DNA of 64,000 nt from Rubellimicrobium arenae (GTDB lineage: Bacteria > Pseudomonadota > Alphaproteobacteria > Rhodobacterales > Rhodobacteraceae). The translations under genes were made by a program, and so were the position numbers. Shown in pieces: positions 8,745-17,102 of the stretch (the first letter of the stretch is position 1; every line of letters starts with the position of its first letter). The DNA lies in assembly GCF_017916295.1 (NCBI RefSeq), contig NZ_JAFMSS010000003.1, positions 248,001-312,000 on the forward strand, given 5' to 3'. The notes beneath the pieces are model-generated. The model was not told the origin of the DNA. It did no database searches and was given only the letters and a program-made list of their open reading frames with translations.

Positions 8745-8768
8745 ACGGGGTCCCAGATGGGGCCCCGT
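8745..8768. terminator. Hairpin terminator between convergent genes
   Basis: A near-perfect 10-base-pair stem (ACGGGGTCCC / GGGGCCCCGT, one G-T pair) with an AGAT loop. It lies between the stop of the DUF892 gene and the stop of the convergent FliM-like gene. No long T-run follows, so efficiency is uncertain. Confidence 0.5.
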
Positions 8769-8775
8769 TGCCGCA

Positions 8776-9708
8776 TCAGAGGTTCCAGTCCTCCTCCGGC
8801 CCCAGGAGCGGCGGCTCGACGGAAGGCTCCTGGGCGACGGGGATGTCCTGTAGGCACGGAGTCAGCGGCTCCTCGATCCGGATCGCGCGCATGCCCGCGA
8901 CCTGACCCAAGCGCGCGGGTCCCAGGTCGATTCCGCCGCCTTCGACCCGCACGGACGCCACGGTGACGCCTGGGAGGGGCACGATCTGCCCAACCTGCAA
9001 CCCCTCGGCGTCGGCCAGAGAAAGCTGCAGCCGGTGAAGCACGGCCACGAGGGTTGCCTGAGCGCCAAGCACCTGCGGCGCCACGGTCGGCGGATCGGCG
9101 GTCCGAGGGTCCGCCGCGGCGGGCTTGGGAGCCTCCTGCCGGATCAGGAGCAGGATCAGGCCCTGTCGCTCTCCCGCGCCAAGATCCAGTGTCAGACGGA
9201 CGACCCGGTACGCCGTATCGGCCAGGATCATCATCGCTTCCCGGGGACCGGGAATCCGTGCCGTCGCGCGGGGCCCACGCACCCATCCGGCCAGGACCGT
9301 ACCCGCCGTCGCGTCCTCCACCTCCCGAAGGAAGGCGGTCAGGAGAGGCCGAGCCAGCGCGACGTCGGCGGCCGTCACCTCCCGCGGCTCGGGCGGGACG
9401 GGGGGAACGCGCCCCAGCGTCTGGACCTCGATGACGGCCGAGCGGGCCTCGGCGTCCAGAGCGACAAGGCCGACCGGATCATCCCCCTCGTAAAGGGCGA
9501 CCAGCATCAGTCCGTCCTCCAGCCGCGACAGGAGGTCGTCCAAGGGCCCCTCATCGACGCTGACGCCCAGCACGGCGACATGCAGGCCAACCGACTCCTC
9601 GGCCGCGCGGGTCATCGCCAGCCGCAAGGCGCGGGCCGGGGTCAGGGCCGAAGGTGGCGGGGGGCGCCGCACCATGCGACGCATAAGGCTCGTGGTCGTC
9701 GGCTCCAC
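8776..9708 (-). CDS. Orphan FliM/FliN-family protein (SpoA domain at C-terminus)
   Basis: A 310-residue protein. The last third (about residues 215-285: ATLVAVLHRLQLSLADAEGL, then a VGQIVPLPG turn) matches the SpoA/FliN C-terminal domain of flagellar motor switch proteins and their type III secretion relatives. The N-terminal part has the FliM-like start LMRRMVRRPPPPSALTPARA and a diverged middle domain. Rhodobacterales often carry such a diverged FliM. No other flagellar gene is in the window. The start is GTG at 9708 with AGAAGGGA before it. The C-terminus is acidic and Pro-rich. Family link is good; a role in a motor is inferred. Confidence 0.72.
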   Translation of the reverse strand: MEPTTTSLMRRMVRRPPPPSALTPARALRLAMTRAAEESVGLHVAVLGVSVDEGPLDDLLSRLEDGLMLVALYEGDDPVGLVALDAEARSAVIEVQTLGRVPPVPPEPREVTAADVALARPLLTAFLREVEDATAGTVLAGWVRGPRATARIPGPREAMMILADTAYRVVRLTLDLGAGERQGLILLLIRQEAPKPAAADPRTADPPTVAPQVLGAQATLVAVLHRLQLSLADAEGLQVGQIVPLPGVTVASVRVEGGGIDLGPARLGQVAGMRAIRIEEPLTPCLQDIPVAQEPSVEPPLLGPEEDWNL

Positions 9709-9790
9709 GGGGTCAGGTCCCTTCTAAGACCGGACCAGCATACCGGCCGAGTCATTGAGACTTGGTAAACGGCAGCACCGATGAACCCGT

Positions 9791-12478
9791 TCACTCGGCG
9801 GCGGCGGCATGGCCCTGCGGGAAGGCGACCCGGAACGCGGCCCCTCCCTGCCCCGGCAGGTAGGCGATCGATCCGCCCAGCCGGGCCATGACCTCCCGGC
9901 AGATCGCCAGGCCAAGCCCGGCCCCGGTCGGCTCCGACTGGCCGGCGCGGCGGCCGGACAGCCGGGCGAAGGACTCGAAGATGACCTCGCGTTCGGGGGC
10001 CGGGATGCCGCTGCCGTTGTCGGCGAAATCCACGATCACCTGACCTCGCCGGCGCCGGACCGAGATGCGCAACTCGGGCCGTTCCGCATCGCAGTACTTG
10101 CGGGCGTTCGACACGAGATTGATGAAGACCTGGGCCAGCCGGTCCAGATCGGTCACCACCGGCACCGCCTCGGATGCGGGCTCCCTGACGATCCGCAGGC
10201 TCCCATGCATGGCACCGGCGGACAGGATCGCCCGATCGATGACCTCGGACAGCAGTCCTTCCCGCCGCTTGAGCGACACCTGCCCGTCCCGCAACACCGA
10301 CAGGTCGAGCAGGTCGTCGAGCAGCCGGGTCATGCGCTGCGCCTCGGCCTCGACGATGCGGGCGAACCGGCGCGCGTCATCCTCGCCCAGACCTTCCTCG
10401 CCCAAGAGCGAGGAGAAGGACCGGATGGATGTCATCGGCGTGCGCAGTTCATGGCTGATGCGGCTCAGGAAGGCGTCCTTTTGCCGGGCCAGCTGGGTCA
10501 GCTTGTCGTTGGCTTCCCGCAGCGCCCGGGCGGTGCGGTCCTGCTCGGCGGACTTGGCCTCGAGCCTTGCGCTGTATTCGAGGATCTGCGCCGCCTCGTC
10601 GGCCACCGCCATCAGGTCCTCGACCGACACCCCCGGTCCCTGCACGAGCTGTCCGACCAGGGCATGAGCCGCCGCCGCGCCGACCGAACCGGCGAGTTCG
10701 CGTTCCAGGCGCTGGAGAAAGGCCGGCGTCGGGTCCGGAAGGTGGCCGGACTTGCCCTGCCCCTCGGCCTCGCTCTGGAAAAGGCCGAGCGCCGCTTCGC
10801 CCCCAAGGACCCGCTGCGCGAGCACGAGCAGGTCCTCGACCTCGGCGCCGCTGCGCGACCAGGTCCGCGCCGGGCCGGACTGCTCGAAGACGTTGACGAA
10901 CTGCACCCCCTGAAGCCGTTCGAGGGGCTTGGGAAAGGTGAGCAGCGACACCAGCGTGAAGGACCCCGCATTGAGCAGCAGCGACCAGATGACCGCGTGC
11001 AGGAGGGGGTCGACCCCTTCGATGCCGAACAGCGCGTCGGGTCGGAGCCATCCGATCCCGAACGGTCCCCGGGCCATGACCTCGGCCGGGATCACGGCGG
11101 TTCCGAACGACGGCAGGAACAGCGTCCAGATCCAGACCGCCGCGCCAAGGAGAAGGCCCGTCCCCGCCCCGATCGCCGTGCCTCCGCGCCAGAAGATGCC
11201 GCCCAGCATAGCGGGGAGGATCTGCGCCACCCCGGCGAAGGCGATGAGCCCGATGGCCGACAGCGCCACCCCCGCCCCGGTGAGCTGGAAGTACACGTAG
11301 CCCAGGCCGAGCACACCCACCACCGAGGCCCGGCGCGCGAGCAGGATCGTCCCGCGAAGGTCGCGCGCCACCTCGACCGGCCCCCGGACCGACAGCCAGA
11401 GCGGCGCGACGATGTGGTTGGAGACCATCGTGGCGAGGGCGATGGTCGCCACCATCACCATGGAGGTGGCGGACGAGAACCCCCCCAGGAACGCCAGCAA
11501 GGCCAGGCCGCCGTGCCCTTCCGAGATCGGCAGCGCCAGGACGAACAGGTCCGGGTTCGACCCCCCGGGGAGCCGCTCGAGCCCGACCACCGCGATGGGC
11601 ACGACGAAGAGGCTGATGACCAGCACGTAGAGAGGGAAGGCCCAGCTTGCGACGGCAAGATGGCGGTCGTCGTCGTTCTCGACGACGAGCACGTGGAACA
11701 TCCGCGGCAGGGTGAGGAACGCGGCCGCCGAAAGGAACAGGAGGCCGACCCAGCGCCCTCCGTCGCCCGACCACATCGGGATCGGGGCCGCGTCGATCCG
11801 GCGAAGGATGCCCGGCACCCCTCCCCCCAGCCCCCAGACGACGAAGACCCCGACGGCAAGCAGCGCGACGAGCTTGACGACCGCCTCGACGGCGATGGCC
11901 ATGACGATGCCGTGGTGACGTTCGGACGGGTCGAGGTTGCGTGTGCCGAAGACGATGGTGAAGACGGCCAGCCCCAGGGCCGTCCAGAGCGCCACGTAAT
12001 CCACATCCGCTGGCCCGCCGCCCAGCCCTTCGGTGAAGGCGGCGAAGGTCAGTGCGATGGACTGGAGCTGGAGCGCGATGTAGGGCGTGACCCCCGCCAC
12101 CGCGATCAGGGTGACGATCGCGCCGATGACCGAGGACTTCCCGAAGCGGGACGACACGAGGTCGGCGATGGAGGTGATCCGCTGCGTGCGCCCGATCCGG
12201 ACGAGCTTGCGAAGGATCCACCACCAGCCCACGACCACGAGGCTCGGCCCCAGGTAGATCGTCAGGTACTCCAGCCCGGACCGGGCCGCGTAGCCCACCG
12301 CGCCGTAGAACGTCCAGGCCGTGCAATAGATGGACAGCGACAGCGTGTACACGAGCGGGGAGCGCAGCCATCGCTCCTGGCCCGTCCTGGCCCGGCGGTC
12401 GGCGGCGAAGGCCACGGCGAAGAGCATCGCGACATAGCCCAGCGACACTCCGATCAGGACGTTGAAGGTCAGGATCAC
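9791..12478 (-). CDS. Sodium/solute symporter fused to sensor histidine kinase (CbrA/CrbS type)
   Basis: An 895-residue inner-membrane sensor. Residues 1 to about 510 are a 13-helix SLC5-type symporter domain (early GYVAMLFAVAFAADRRARTG; SIYCTAWTFYGAVGYAARSG). A linker with a coiled coil near 635-665 follows, then a HisKA domain with phospho-acceptor His676 in ISHELRTPMTSI, and an HATPase domain with N box FINLVSNARKY, G1 DNGSGIP and G2 GAGLGLAIC. Known relatives control carbon use, for example the acetate switch. The GTG start overlaps the stop of the upstream small membrane protein (GTGA). No receiver domain is fused to it; a single-domain receiver is encoded two genes upstream in the same operon, and a ScfR-type regulator lies next door. 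Ligand inferred only. Confidence 0.9.
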   Translation of the reverse strand: MILTFNVLIGVSLGYVAMLFAVAFAADRRARTGQERWLRSPLVYTLSLSIYCTAWTFYGAVGYAARSGLEYLTIYLGPSLVVVGWWWILRKLVRIGRTQRITSIADLVSSRFGKSSVIGAIVTLIAVAGVTPYIALQLQSIALTFAAFTEGLGGGPADVDYVALWTALGLAVFTIVFGTRNLDPSERHHGIVMAIAVEAVVKLVALLAVGVFVVWGLGGGVPGILRRIDAAPIPMWSGDGGRWVGLLFLSAAAFLTLPRMFHVLVVENDDDRHLAVASWAFPLYVLVISLFVVPIAVVGLERLPGGSNPDLFVLALPISEGHGGLALLAFLGGFSSATSMVMVATIALATMVSNHIVAPLWLSVRGPVEVARDLRGTILLARRASVVGVLGLGYVYFQLTGAGVALSAIGLIAFAGVAQILPAMLGGIFWRGGTAIGAGTGLLLGAAVWIWTLFLPSFGTAVIPAEVMARGPFGIGWLRPDALFGIEGVDPLLHAVIWSLLLNAGSFTLVSLLTFPKPLERLQGVQFVNVFEQSGPARTWSRSGAEVEDLLVLAQRVLGGEAALGLFQSEAEGQGKSGHLPDPTPAFLQRLERELAGSVGAAAAHALVGQLVQGPGVSVEDLMAVADEAAQILEYSARLEAKSAEQDRTARALREANDKLTQLARQKDAFLSRISHELRTPMTSIRSFSSLLGEEGLGEDDARRFARIVEAEAQRMTRLLDDLLDLSVLRDGQVSLKRREGLLSEVIDRAILSAGAMHGSLRIVREPASEAVPVVTDLDRLAQVFINLVSNARKYCDAERPELRISVRRRRGQVIVDFADNGSGIPAPEREVIFESFARLSGRRAGQSEPTGAGLGLAICREVMARLGGSIAYLPGQGGAAFRVAFPQGHAAAAE

Positions 12479-12750
12479 GGAAGGTCGTCCCTGGTCTCCG
12501 CCCCTTCCGCATTTGGCCCGAGCACGAGCGACAGCACGAAGGCCAGTGCGATCAGGCCGGCCCAGACGCCGAAGACGAACAGCAGCGATGCCGCGTTCCC
12601 GACGCCTCCGACATCGTCCGACGGGGTCCAGAGCAGCGGGATCAGGAGCAGGACCACCCCAAGGAGCGGCAGCAGGTAGGCGGCATCGCGCAGCCTCTTG
12701 CGCCGGTAGCCGGCGGGCGCCAGGAAGACCGGACGTGGCGGGCGCTTCAC
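12475..12750 (-). CDS. Two-helix membrane protein in sensor-kinase operon
   Basis: A 91-residue protein with two membrane helices (about residues 24-41 and 53-77), a basic N-terminus and an acidic C-terminus. It starts at GTG 12750, one base after the receiver stop, and its stop overlaps the GTG start of the symporter-kinase (GTGA). This tight placement suggests it works with the kinase, perhaps as a small subunit of the symporter-like sensor. It does not look like the known DUF4212 small subunit of acetate-type symporters. No family recognised. Confidence 0.75.
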   Translation of the reverse strand: MKRPPRPVFLAPAGYRRKRLRDAAYLLPLLGVVLLLIPLLWTPSDDVGGVGNAASLLFVFGVWAGLIALAFVLSLVLGPNAEGAETRDDLP

Positions 12751-12751
12751 G

Positions 12752-13120
12752 TCAGCCCCCGGCGAGGCGGCGCACCTCGGCCACGACCTCGGCGTTGGCG
12801 AAGGGTTTCGTCATGTACTGCGTGGCGCCCAGCCGCAGGGCCAGGTCGCGGTCCTTGTCCTGTCCCCGCGCCGTCAGCATCAGGACCGGAACCTGCGCCG
12901 TTGCCGGATCCGCCCGCAGGTCGCGCAGGATGTCGAAGCCCGACCGCCCCGGCAGCATCGCGTCCAGCACCACCACCTCCGGCGCGCCGGATTTGACCCG
13001 CGCGGCCGCCGTGGCCCCGTCGGCGTGCGTGTGCACGGTCCAGCCATCGCGCGTGAGGATGAAGCTCAGCGCCTCGATGATGTTGGGCTCATCCTCGATG
13101 AGCAGCAGGCGGCGTCCCAC
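12752..13120 (-). CDS. Single-domain response regulator (CheY-like receiver)
   Basis: A 122-residue receiver domain with no output domain. It has the acidic pair in IEDEPNIIEAL, phospho-acceptor Asp53 in VVVLDAMLPGRSG, the Thr in LMLTARGQDKD, and the conserved Lys in YMTKPF. The GTG at 13120 (VGRRLLLIEDEP) is chosen because it has GGAGG at good spacing; upstream in-frame codons add a Pro/Gly-rich piece with no family match. It is the first gene of the operon receiver - small membrane protein - symporter/kinase, and is presumably phosphorylated by that kinase. How the signal leaves it is not visible; the adjacent regulator gene is a candidate only by position. Confidence 0.87.
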   Translation of the reverse strand: MGRRLLLIEDEPNIIEALSFILTRDGWTVHTHADGATAAARVKSGAPEVVVLDAMLPGRSGFDILRDLRADPATAQVPVLMLTARGQDKDRDLALRLGATQYMTKPFANAEVVAEVRRLAGG

Positions 13121-13188
13121 AGGTTCCTCCCCAGGCCCGGGTGACCCGACTATCACGGTCGGCGGCAGCGCTGTCAAAGAGTCTGAAC

Positions 13189-14463
13189 CTACCCGAGGAT
13201 CGAGGGCTCCCGCCGGGCCGGGCACGCCTGACGCGGGCAGATCCGGCAGGTCGGCCCCACCAGCCGGTCCCCTACCGAAGGTCCGGGCGGGGCCGACATG
13301 ACCAGCATTGTCCCTTCCATCAACGGCGGCATGTCAGGGTCCGGCTCCTCGCGCGGGACGGCGACGGCATGGCAGATCAGCCGGGGCGCCCCCTGGCCCG
13401 GCAGCGCCGCGAAGGCTCGCACGGCCCGTCCCGGCTGGGCGAAGGCCTCGTGCAGCGGCCAGAGCGGGCAACCGCCCGACCGTGGCAGGTCAAGCCCATC
13501 GAAAGCCCGCAGGTGCGTCACCGTCCCGCTGGAATCGCAGATCACGAGCCCCATGGCGGGCCAGCCCTCCCCCCCTGGCATCGAAGCCAAACGGCGCAGG
13601 ACACGGGCGAAGGGCTCGTCGAGGGCCCGGGCCAGGATCGCGGGATCATAGCCGGCCTCCCGCGCTGCGGCGGCGAAGGGCTCCAGGGGCAGGCGTGCCG
13701 CATCCGCGGCGTAACGGCGAGACCAGGCCAGGACCGCAGAGCCCGCCGGCCCGTCCGGAAGCCCGGATGGCCAGCCGCCGACCTCCACCTCGGGCAGGTG
13801 ATGGTCGCGGGCGTCCAGCCAGCGCTCGGCCTCCTCCTGGGGCGAGCGGCTCGCGGCCGTCGCGCGCTCCGGCGCCTCGAGGAAGCGGACTAGGGCACGG
13901 CTGGCCTCGGCCAAAGTCTCGCTGTCGGTGCGGATGTTCTGGAGGAACCGGCCCTGCCAGTCCCGATCGAGATCCGGGTTCTCGGCCAGGATGTCCGACG
14001 CGGCCCGAATGGCCGTCACGCCCGAGATGACCTGATGAAGCGCCTGCGCAAGGTCGTGGTCATGCGTGAGCCGGCCCGCAAGCTCGGCCACCCGCCGCTC
14101 GAGCACCTCGATGCGCGCCCCCTGGCGCGCCAGGAGCGCGGCCCAGCCCGGAAAGCGGTCGGCCAGCTCCTGGGCCCGCGCCAGCTCCGGAGCGGGGCGC
14201 AGCGGCTCGACGGCCCCGGCCGCCGCCACACGAAGCGCCTGGACGCGACCACCGTCAGGTCCCTCGCCCAAGGCGACCGGATCGAGATCCAGGGCCCGGG
14301 CGATGTCCGCCAGCAGCTTGCCGCCGATGCGGCGGTGGCCATGTTCGATCAGGTTCAGGTAGGACGGCGAGATGCCGACGCTCTGGGCCAGCTCCGCCTG
14401 GCGCAGGCCCCGCTCCTGGCGTCGCTCGCGGATGCGCGTGCCGGTGGGCTGTCGCTCGGCCAT
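13189..14463 (-). CDS. XRE-family regulator with short-chain fatty-acyl sensing domain (ScfR type)
   Basis: A 424-residue DNA-binding protein. Residues 8-65 are an XRE helix-turn-helix (RIRERRQERGLRQAELAQS, then SPSYLNLIEHGHRR). A helical middle part leads to the C-terminal domain of the ScfR/MccR-RamB group, with the conserved CPLWPLHEAFAQPGR segment and a C-terminal cluster of Cys (PTCRICPRQACPARR) that may bind metal. Relatives control propionyl/methylcitrate or acetate genes through acyl-CoA. The start MAERQPTG at 14463 follows AGGAGG. It lies upstream of and on the same strand as the receiver-kinase operon, 68 bases away, suggesting one circuit for short-chain acid use. Confidence 0.88.
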   Translation of the reverse strand: MAERQPTGTRIRERRQERGLRQAELAQSVGISPSYLNLIEHGHRRIGGKLLADIARALDLDPVALGEGPDGGRVQALRVAAAGAVEPLRPAPELARAQELADRFPGWAALLARQGARIEVLERRVAELAGRLTHDHDLAQALHQVISGVTAIRAASDILAENPDLDRDWQGRFLQNIRTDSETLAEASRALVRFLEAPERATAASRSPQEEAERWLDARDHHLPEVEVGGWPSGLPDGPAGSAVLAWSRRYAADAARLPLEPFAAAAREAGYDPAILARALDEPFARVLRRLASMPGGEGWPAMGLVICDSSGTVTHLRAFDGLDLPRSGGCPLWPLHEAFAQPGRAVRAFAALPGQGAPRLICHAVAVPREEPDPDMPPLMEGTMLVMSAPPGPSVGDRLVGPTCRICPRQACPARREPSILG

Positions 14464-14621
14464 GGGTCCTCCTGGCCAGAGGCTAGGACCGGCGGTCCGC
14501 CTTGGCAACATGTGGGCTCGAGCCACCGCGGTCGGGCAGCCCCGGCCGGCGTTTACCAGGTGTTAGGACAATCATGGTATCGCGCGCATGGGGAGAGCTA
14601 ATCCTGAGTGGGGGATCAATC

Positions 14622-15032
14622 ATGGACATCACAACGATCTCGCCCGTTCCGCGCGTCGTGATGGACGCCCGGCCCTCGGCGGATGCGGCTGCGACCACCC
14701 GGATCGCCGTGCCGCCCCTTGCCACGGCCCAAGGGCCGGTGGTGGCTCCGGCATCCCGGAGCCAAGGCGGCCTCGTGGTGAAGGGGCTCATCACGCTCGC
14801 GGGCATCCAGCCACCAGGGAGCTTGGACGGCACGTCGCCGGAGTTCGGACCCCAGCGGGTGCTCAAGCCGTGGGGCGTGCGGATGCTGCCCTCCGACGAG
14901 CCCGATGCACAGGCGGATCGGACCGCCGGCCGGGACGCGGCCGGGGTGAACCCCGAAACGCCGACCAGTTCGACGGCGGCACTCGATGGCGGGGACGCGC
15001 CCTCCCCCGCAGCCAGATCAGGCGTGGCCTGA
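14622..15032 (+). CDS. Hypothetical protein upstream of accB
   Basis: A possible 136-residue protein, rich in Ala, Pro, Ser and Asp, starting MDITTISPVPRVVMDARPS. The ATG at 14622 has only a modest ribosome site (GGGGGATCAATC). It contains one short hydrophobic stretch (GLVVKGLITLAGI, around residues 48-60) and is otherwise predicted disordered. I recognise no family. It is 202 bases upstream of accB on the same strand. It may be real, because the start region and gene order look natural, but the composition is also compatible with a chance open frame in GC-rich DNA. Confidence 0.45.
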   Translation: MDITTISPVPRVVMDARPSADAAATTRIAVPPLATAQGPVVAPASRSQGGLVVKGLITLAGIQPPGSLDGTSPEFGPQRVLKPWGVRMLPSDEPDAQADRTAGRDAAGVNPETPTSSTAALDGGDAPSPAARSGVA

Positions 15033-15103
15033 CAGGTCAGCCCTGCAGGACGGCACCGGCCGCAAGGCTTCTCCACGGGTCGAAAAGGCCGTGTCGTCGC
15101 GAC

Positions 15104-15132
15104 TTTCCACACAGGATCGCTTGCCGTATAAG
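15104..15132 (+). promoter_or_regulatory. Candidate sigma-70 promoter for accBC
   Basis: TTTCCA (15104-15109) and TATAAG (15127-15132) are separated by 17 bases, close to the TTGACA/TATAAT consensus, about 100 bases before accB. The AT-rich -10 box stands out in this GC-rich DNA. No experimental support. Confidence 0.35.
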
Positions 15133-15234
15133 CCGCGGACAACCGGCCCCTGGCCATCCGGCCTGCCCGGACCACCTGGGGCGAGAATGGACCGGACGAC
15201 GGCCGACGAGCAAGGATGAGGCGAAAGGCACTTC

Positions 15235-15741
15235 ATGAGCGACAAGACCACCCATGACGGCGATGTGAGCTTCATCCGGGCCTTGGCCGAACTTCTTCGG
15301 GCCAACGACCTGACCGAACTCGAGGTCAAACGCGAATATGGTGACAATGATCGCCTGAACGTCCGCGTCGCGCGGGGCAGCCTCGTGGTCGCAGCCCCGG
15401 CGGCTCCGGCCGCGCCCGCTGCGATGCCGGCGGCGATCCAGGCGGCTTCCCCGTCGGCGCCCATCGCGTCCGAGGCTCCGGCCATGTCGGGCGACCCGGC
15501 GGCGCATCCCGGTGCGGTGACCTCGCCGATGGTCGGGACGGTCTACCTCCAGGCGGAACCCGGCTCGACGCCCTTCGTCTCGGTCGGTCAGGCCGTCAAG
15601 GTGGGCGATACCCTGCTCATCATCGAAGCCATGAAGACCATGAACCAGATCCCGGCGCCGCATGCCGGGGTCGTGAAGCGCATCCTCGTCGAGGATGGGG
15701 CGCCCGTGGAATACGGCGCACCCCTCGTGATCATCGAGTAA
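15235..15741 (+). CDS. accB: Acetyl-CoA carboxylase biotin carboxyl carrier protein
   Basis: Carries the biotin that is carboxylated by AccC and passed on to acetyl-CoA, the first step of fatty acid synthesis. It has 168 residues: an N-terminal helical region, an Ala/Pro linker (about 50-90) and a C-terminal biotinyl domain with the motif EAMKTMN, Lys134 being the biotin site. The thumb loop typical of AccB (EPGSTPFVSVGQAVKVGDT) is present. It is followed after 5 bases by accC. In many relatives aroQ precedes accB; it does not here. Confidence 0.97.
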   Translation: MSDKTTHDGDVSFIRALAELLRANDLTELEVKREYGDNDRLNVRVARGSLVVAAPAAPAAPAAMPAAIQAASPSAPIASEAPAMSGDPAAHPGAVTSPMVGTVYLQAEPGSTPFVSVGQAVKVGDTLLIIEAMKTMNQIPAPHAGVVKRILVEDGAPVEYGAPLVIIE

Positions 15742-15746
15742 GCGCG

Positions 15747-17102
15747 ATGTTCGACAAGATCCTGATCGCCAACCGGGGCGAGATCGCGCTCCGGGTCGTG
15801 CGCGCCTGCCGCGAGATGGGAATCCAGTCGGTTGCGGTGCATTCCACCGCCGACGCCGATGCCATGCATGTGCGCATGGCGGATGAGGCCATCTGCATCG
15901 GCCCGCCCCCGTCCTCGCAGAGCTACCTGAGCTTTCCGTCCATCATCTCGGCCTGCGAGATCACGGGCGCGCAGGCCATCCACCCGGGCTACGGCTTTTT
16001 GAGCGAGAACGCCGCCTTCGTGCAGGCCGTCGAGGATCACGGCATCACCTTCATCGGCCCCACGGCCGAGCATATCCGCATCATGGGCGACAAGATCACC
16101 GCCAAGGAGACGGCGAAGGCCCTGGGCATCCCGGTCGTCCCGGGCTCGGACGGTGGCGTGGCGACCATCGCGGACGCCAAGCGGGTCGCCGAGAGCATCG
16201 GCTATCCCGTCATCATCAAGGCCACGGCAGGTGGCGGCGGGCGCGGCATGAAGGTCGCCCGCGACGAAGGGGAGCTGGAGGTCGCATTCCAGACGGCGCG
16301 TTCCGAGGCCAAGGCGGCCTTCGGGAACGACGAGGTCTACATGGAGAAGTACCTCACCACCCCGCGTCATATCGAGATCCAGGTTTTCGGTGACGGCAAG
16401 GGAAACGCTGTTCACCTGGGCGAGCGGGACTGCTCGCTCCAGCGTCGCCACCAGAAGGTCCTGGAGGAAGCGCCCGGCCCCATCATCACGCCCGAGCAGC
16501 GTGCCCGCATCGGCAAGATCTGCGCCGACGCCGTGGCCAAGATCAACTACATCGGCGCCGGCACCATCGAGTTCCTGTTCGAGAACGGCGAGTTCTACTT
16601 CATCGAGATGAACACCCGCCTGCAGGTGGAGCATCCGGTGACCGAGGCGATCTTCGGCGTGGACCTCGTGCGCGAGCAGATCCGGGTGGCTTGCGGGCTC
16701 CCCATGTCGTTCACCCAGGACGACCTCCGGATCGACGGCCACGCGATCGAGGTGCGGATCAACGCGGAGCGTCTACCGAACTTTTCGCCATCCCCTGGGA
16801 AGATCACCCAGTATCATGCGCCCGGAGGCCTGGGCGTGCGAATGGATTCGGCGCTGTATGATGGCTACCGCATTCCGCCCTACTACGATTCGCTGATCGC
16901 CAAGCTCATCGTGCATGGGCGGGACCGGTCTGAGGCCTTGGCCCGTCTGAGCCGGGCTCTTGGCGAACTGATCGTGGATGGAGTGGACACGACGATTCCC
17001 CTGTTCCACGAGCTCACCCAGGATCCCTCGATTCAGGCGGGGGACTACGACATCCATTGGCTCGAGCGTTGGCTCAAGGAGAACATGGCAGCTCCGGCGT
17101 GA
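15747..17102 (+). CDS. accC: Acetyl-CoA carboxylase biotin carboxylase subunit
   Basis: ATP-dependent carboxylation of biotin on AccB. At 451 residues it has the expected length and domain order: N-terminal biotin carboxylase domain starting MFDKILIANRGEIALRV, ATP-grasp with the glycine-rich loop ATAGGGGRGMKVA, and C-terminal domain with RLQVEHPVTEAIFGVDLV. Forms an operon with accB and, through a GTGA overlap, with aat. Confidence 0.98.
   Translation: MFDKILIANRGEIALRVVRACREMGIQSVAVHSTADADAMHVRMADEAICIGPPPSSQSYLSFPSIISACEITGAQAIHPGYGFLSENAAFVQAVEDHGITFIGPTAEHIRIMGDKITAKETAKALGIPVVPGSDGGVATIADAKRVAESIGYPVIIKATAGGGGRGMKVARDEGELEVAFQTARSEAKAAFGNDEVYMEKYLTTPRHIEIQVFGDGKGNAVHLGERDCSLQRRHQKVLEEAPGPIITPEQRARIGKICADAVAKINYIGAGTIEFLFENGEFYFIEMNTRLQVEHPVTEAIFGVDLVREQIRVACGLPMSFTQDDLRIDGHAIEVRINAERLPNFSPSPGKITQYHAPGGLGVRMDSALYDGYRIPPYYDSLIAKLIVHGRDRSEALARLSRALGELIVDGVDTTIPLFHELTQDPSIQAGDYDIHWLERWLKENMAAPA

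Noticed and set aside
9809..12679. A 956-codon open frame on the plus strand opposite the symporter-kinase
   Set aside because: Its product is an Arg/Pro/Gly/Asp-rich shuffle without any domain, and the opposite strand encodes a protein with all kinase motifs. Long antisense frames are expected at this GC content.
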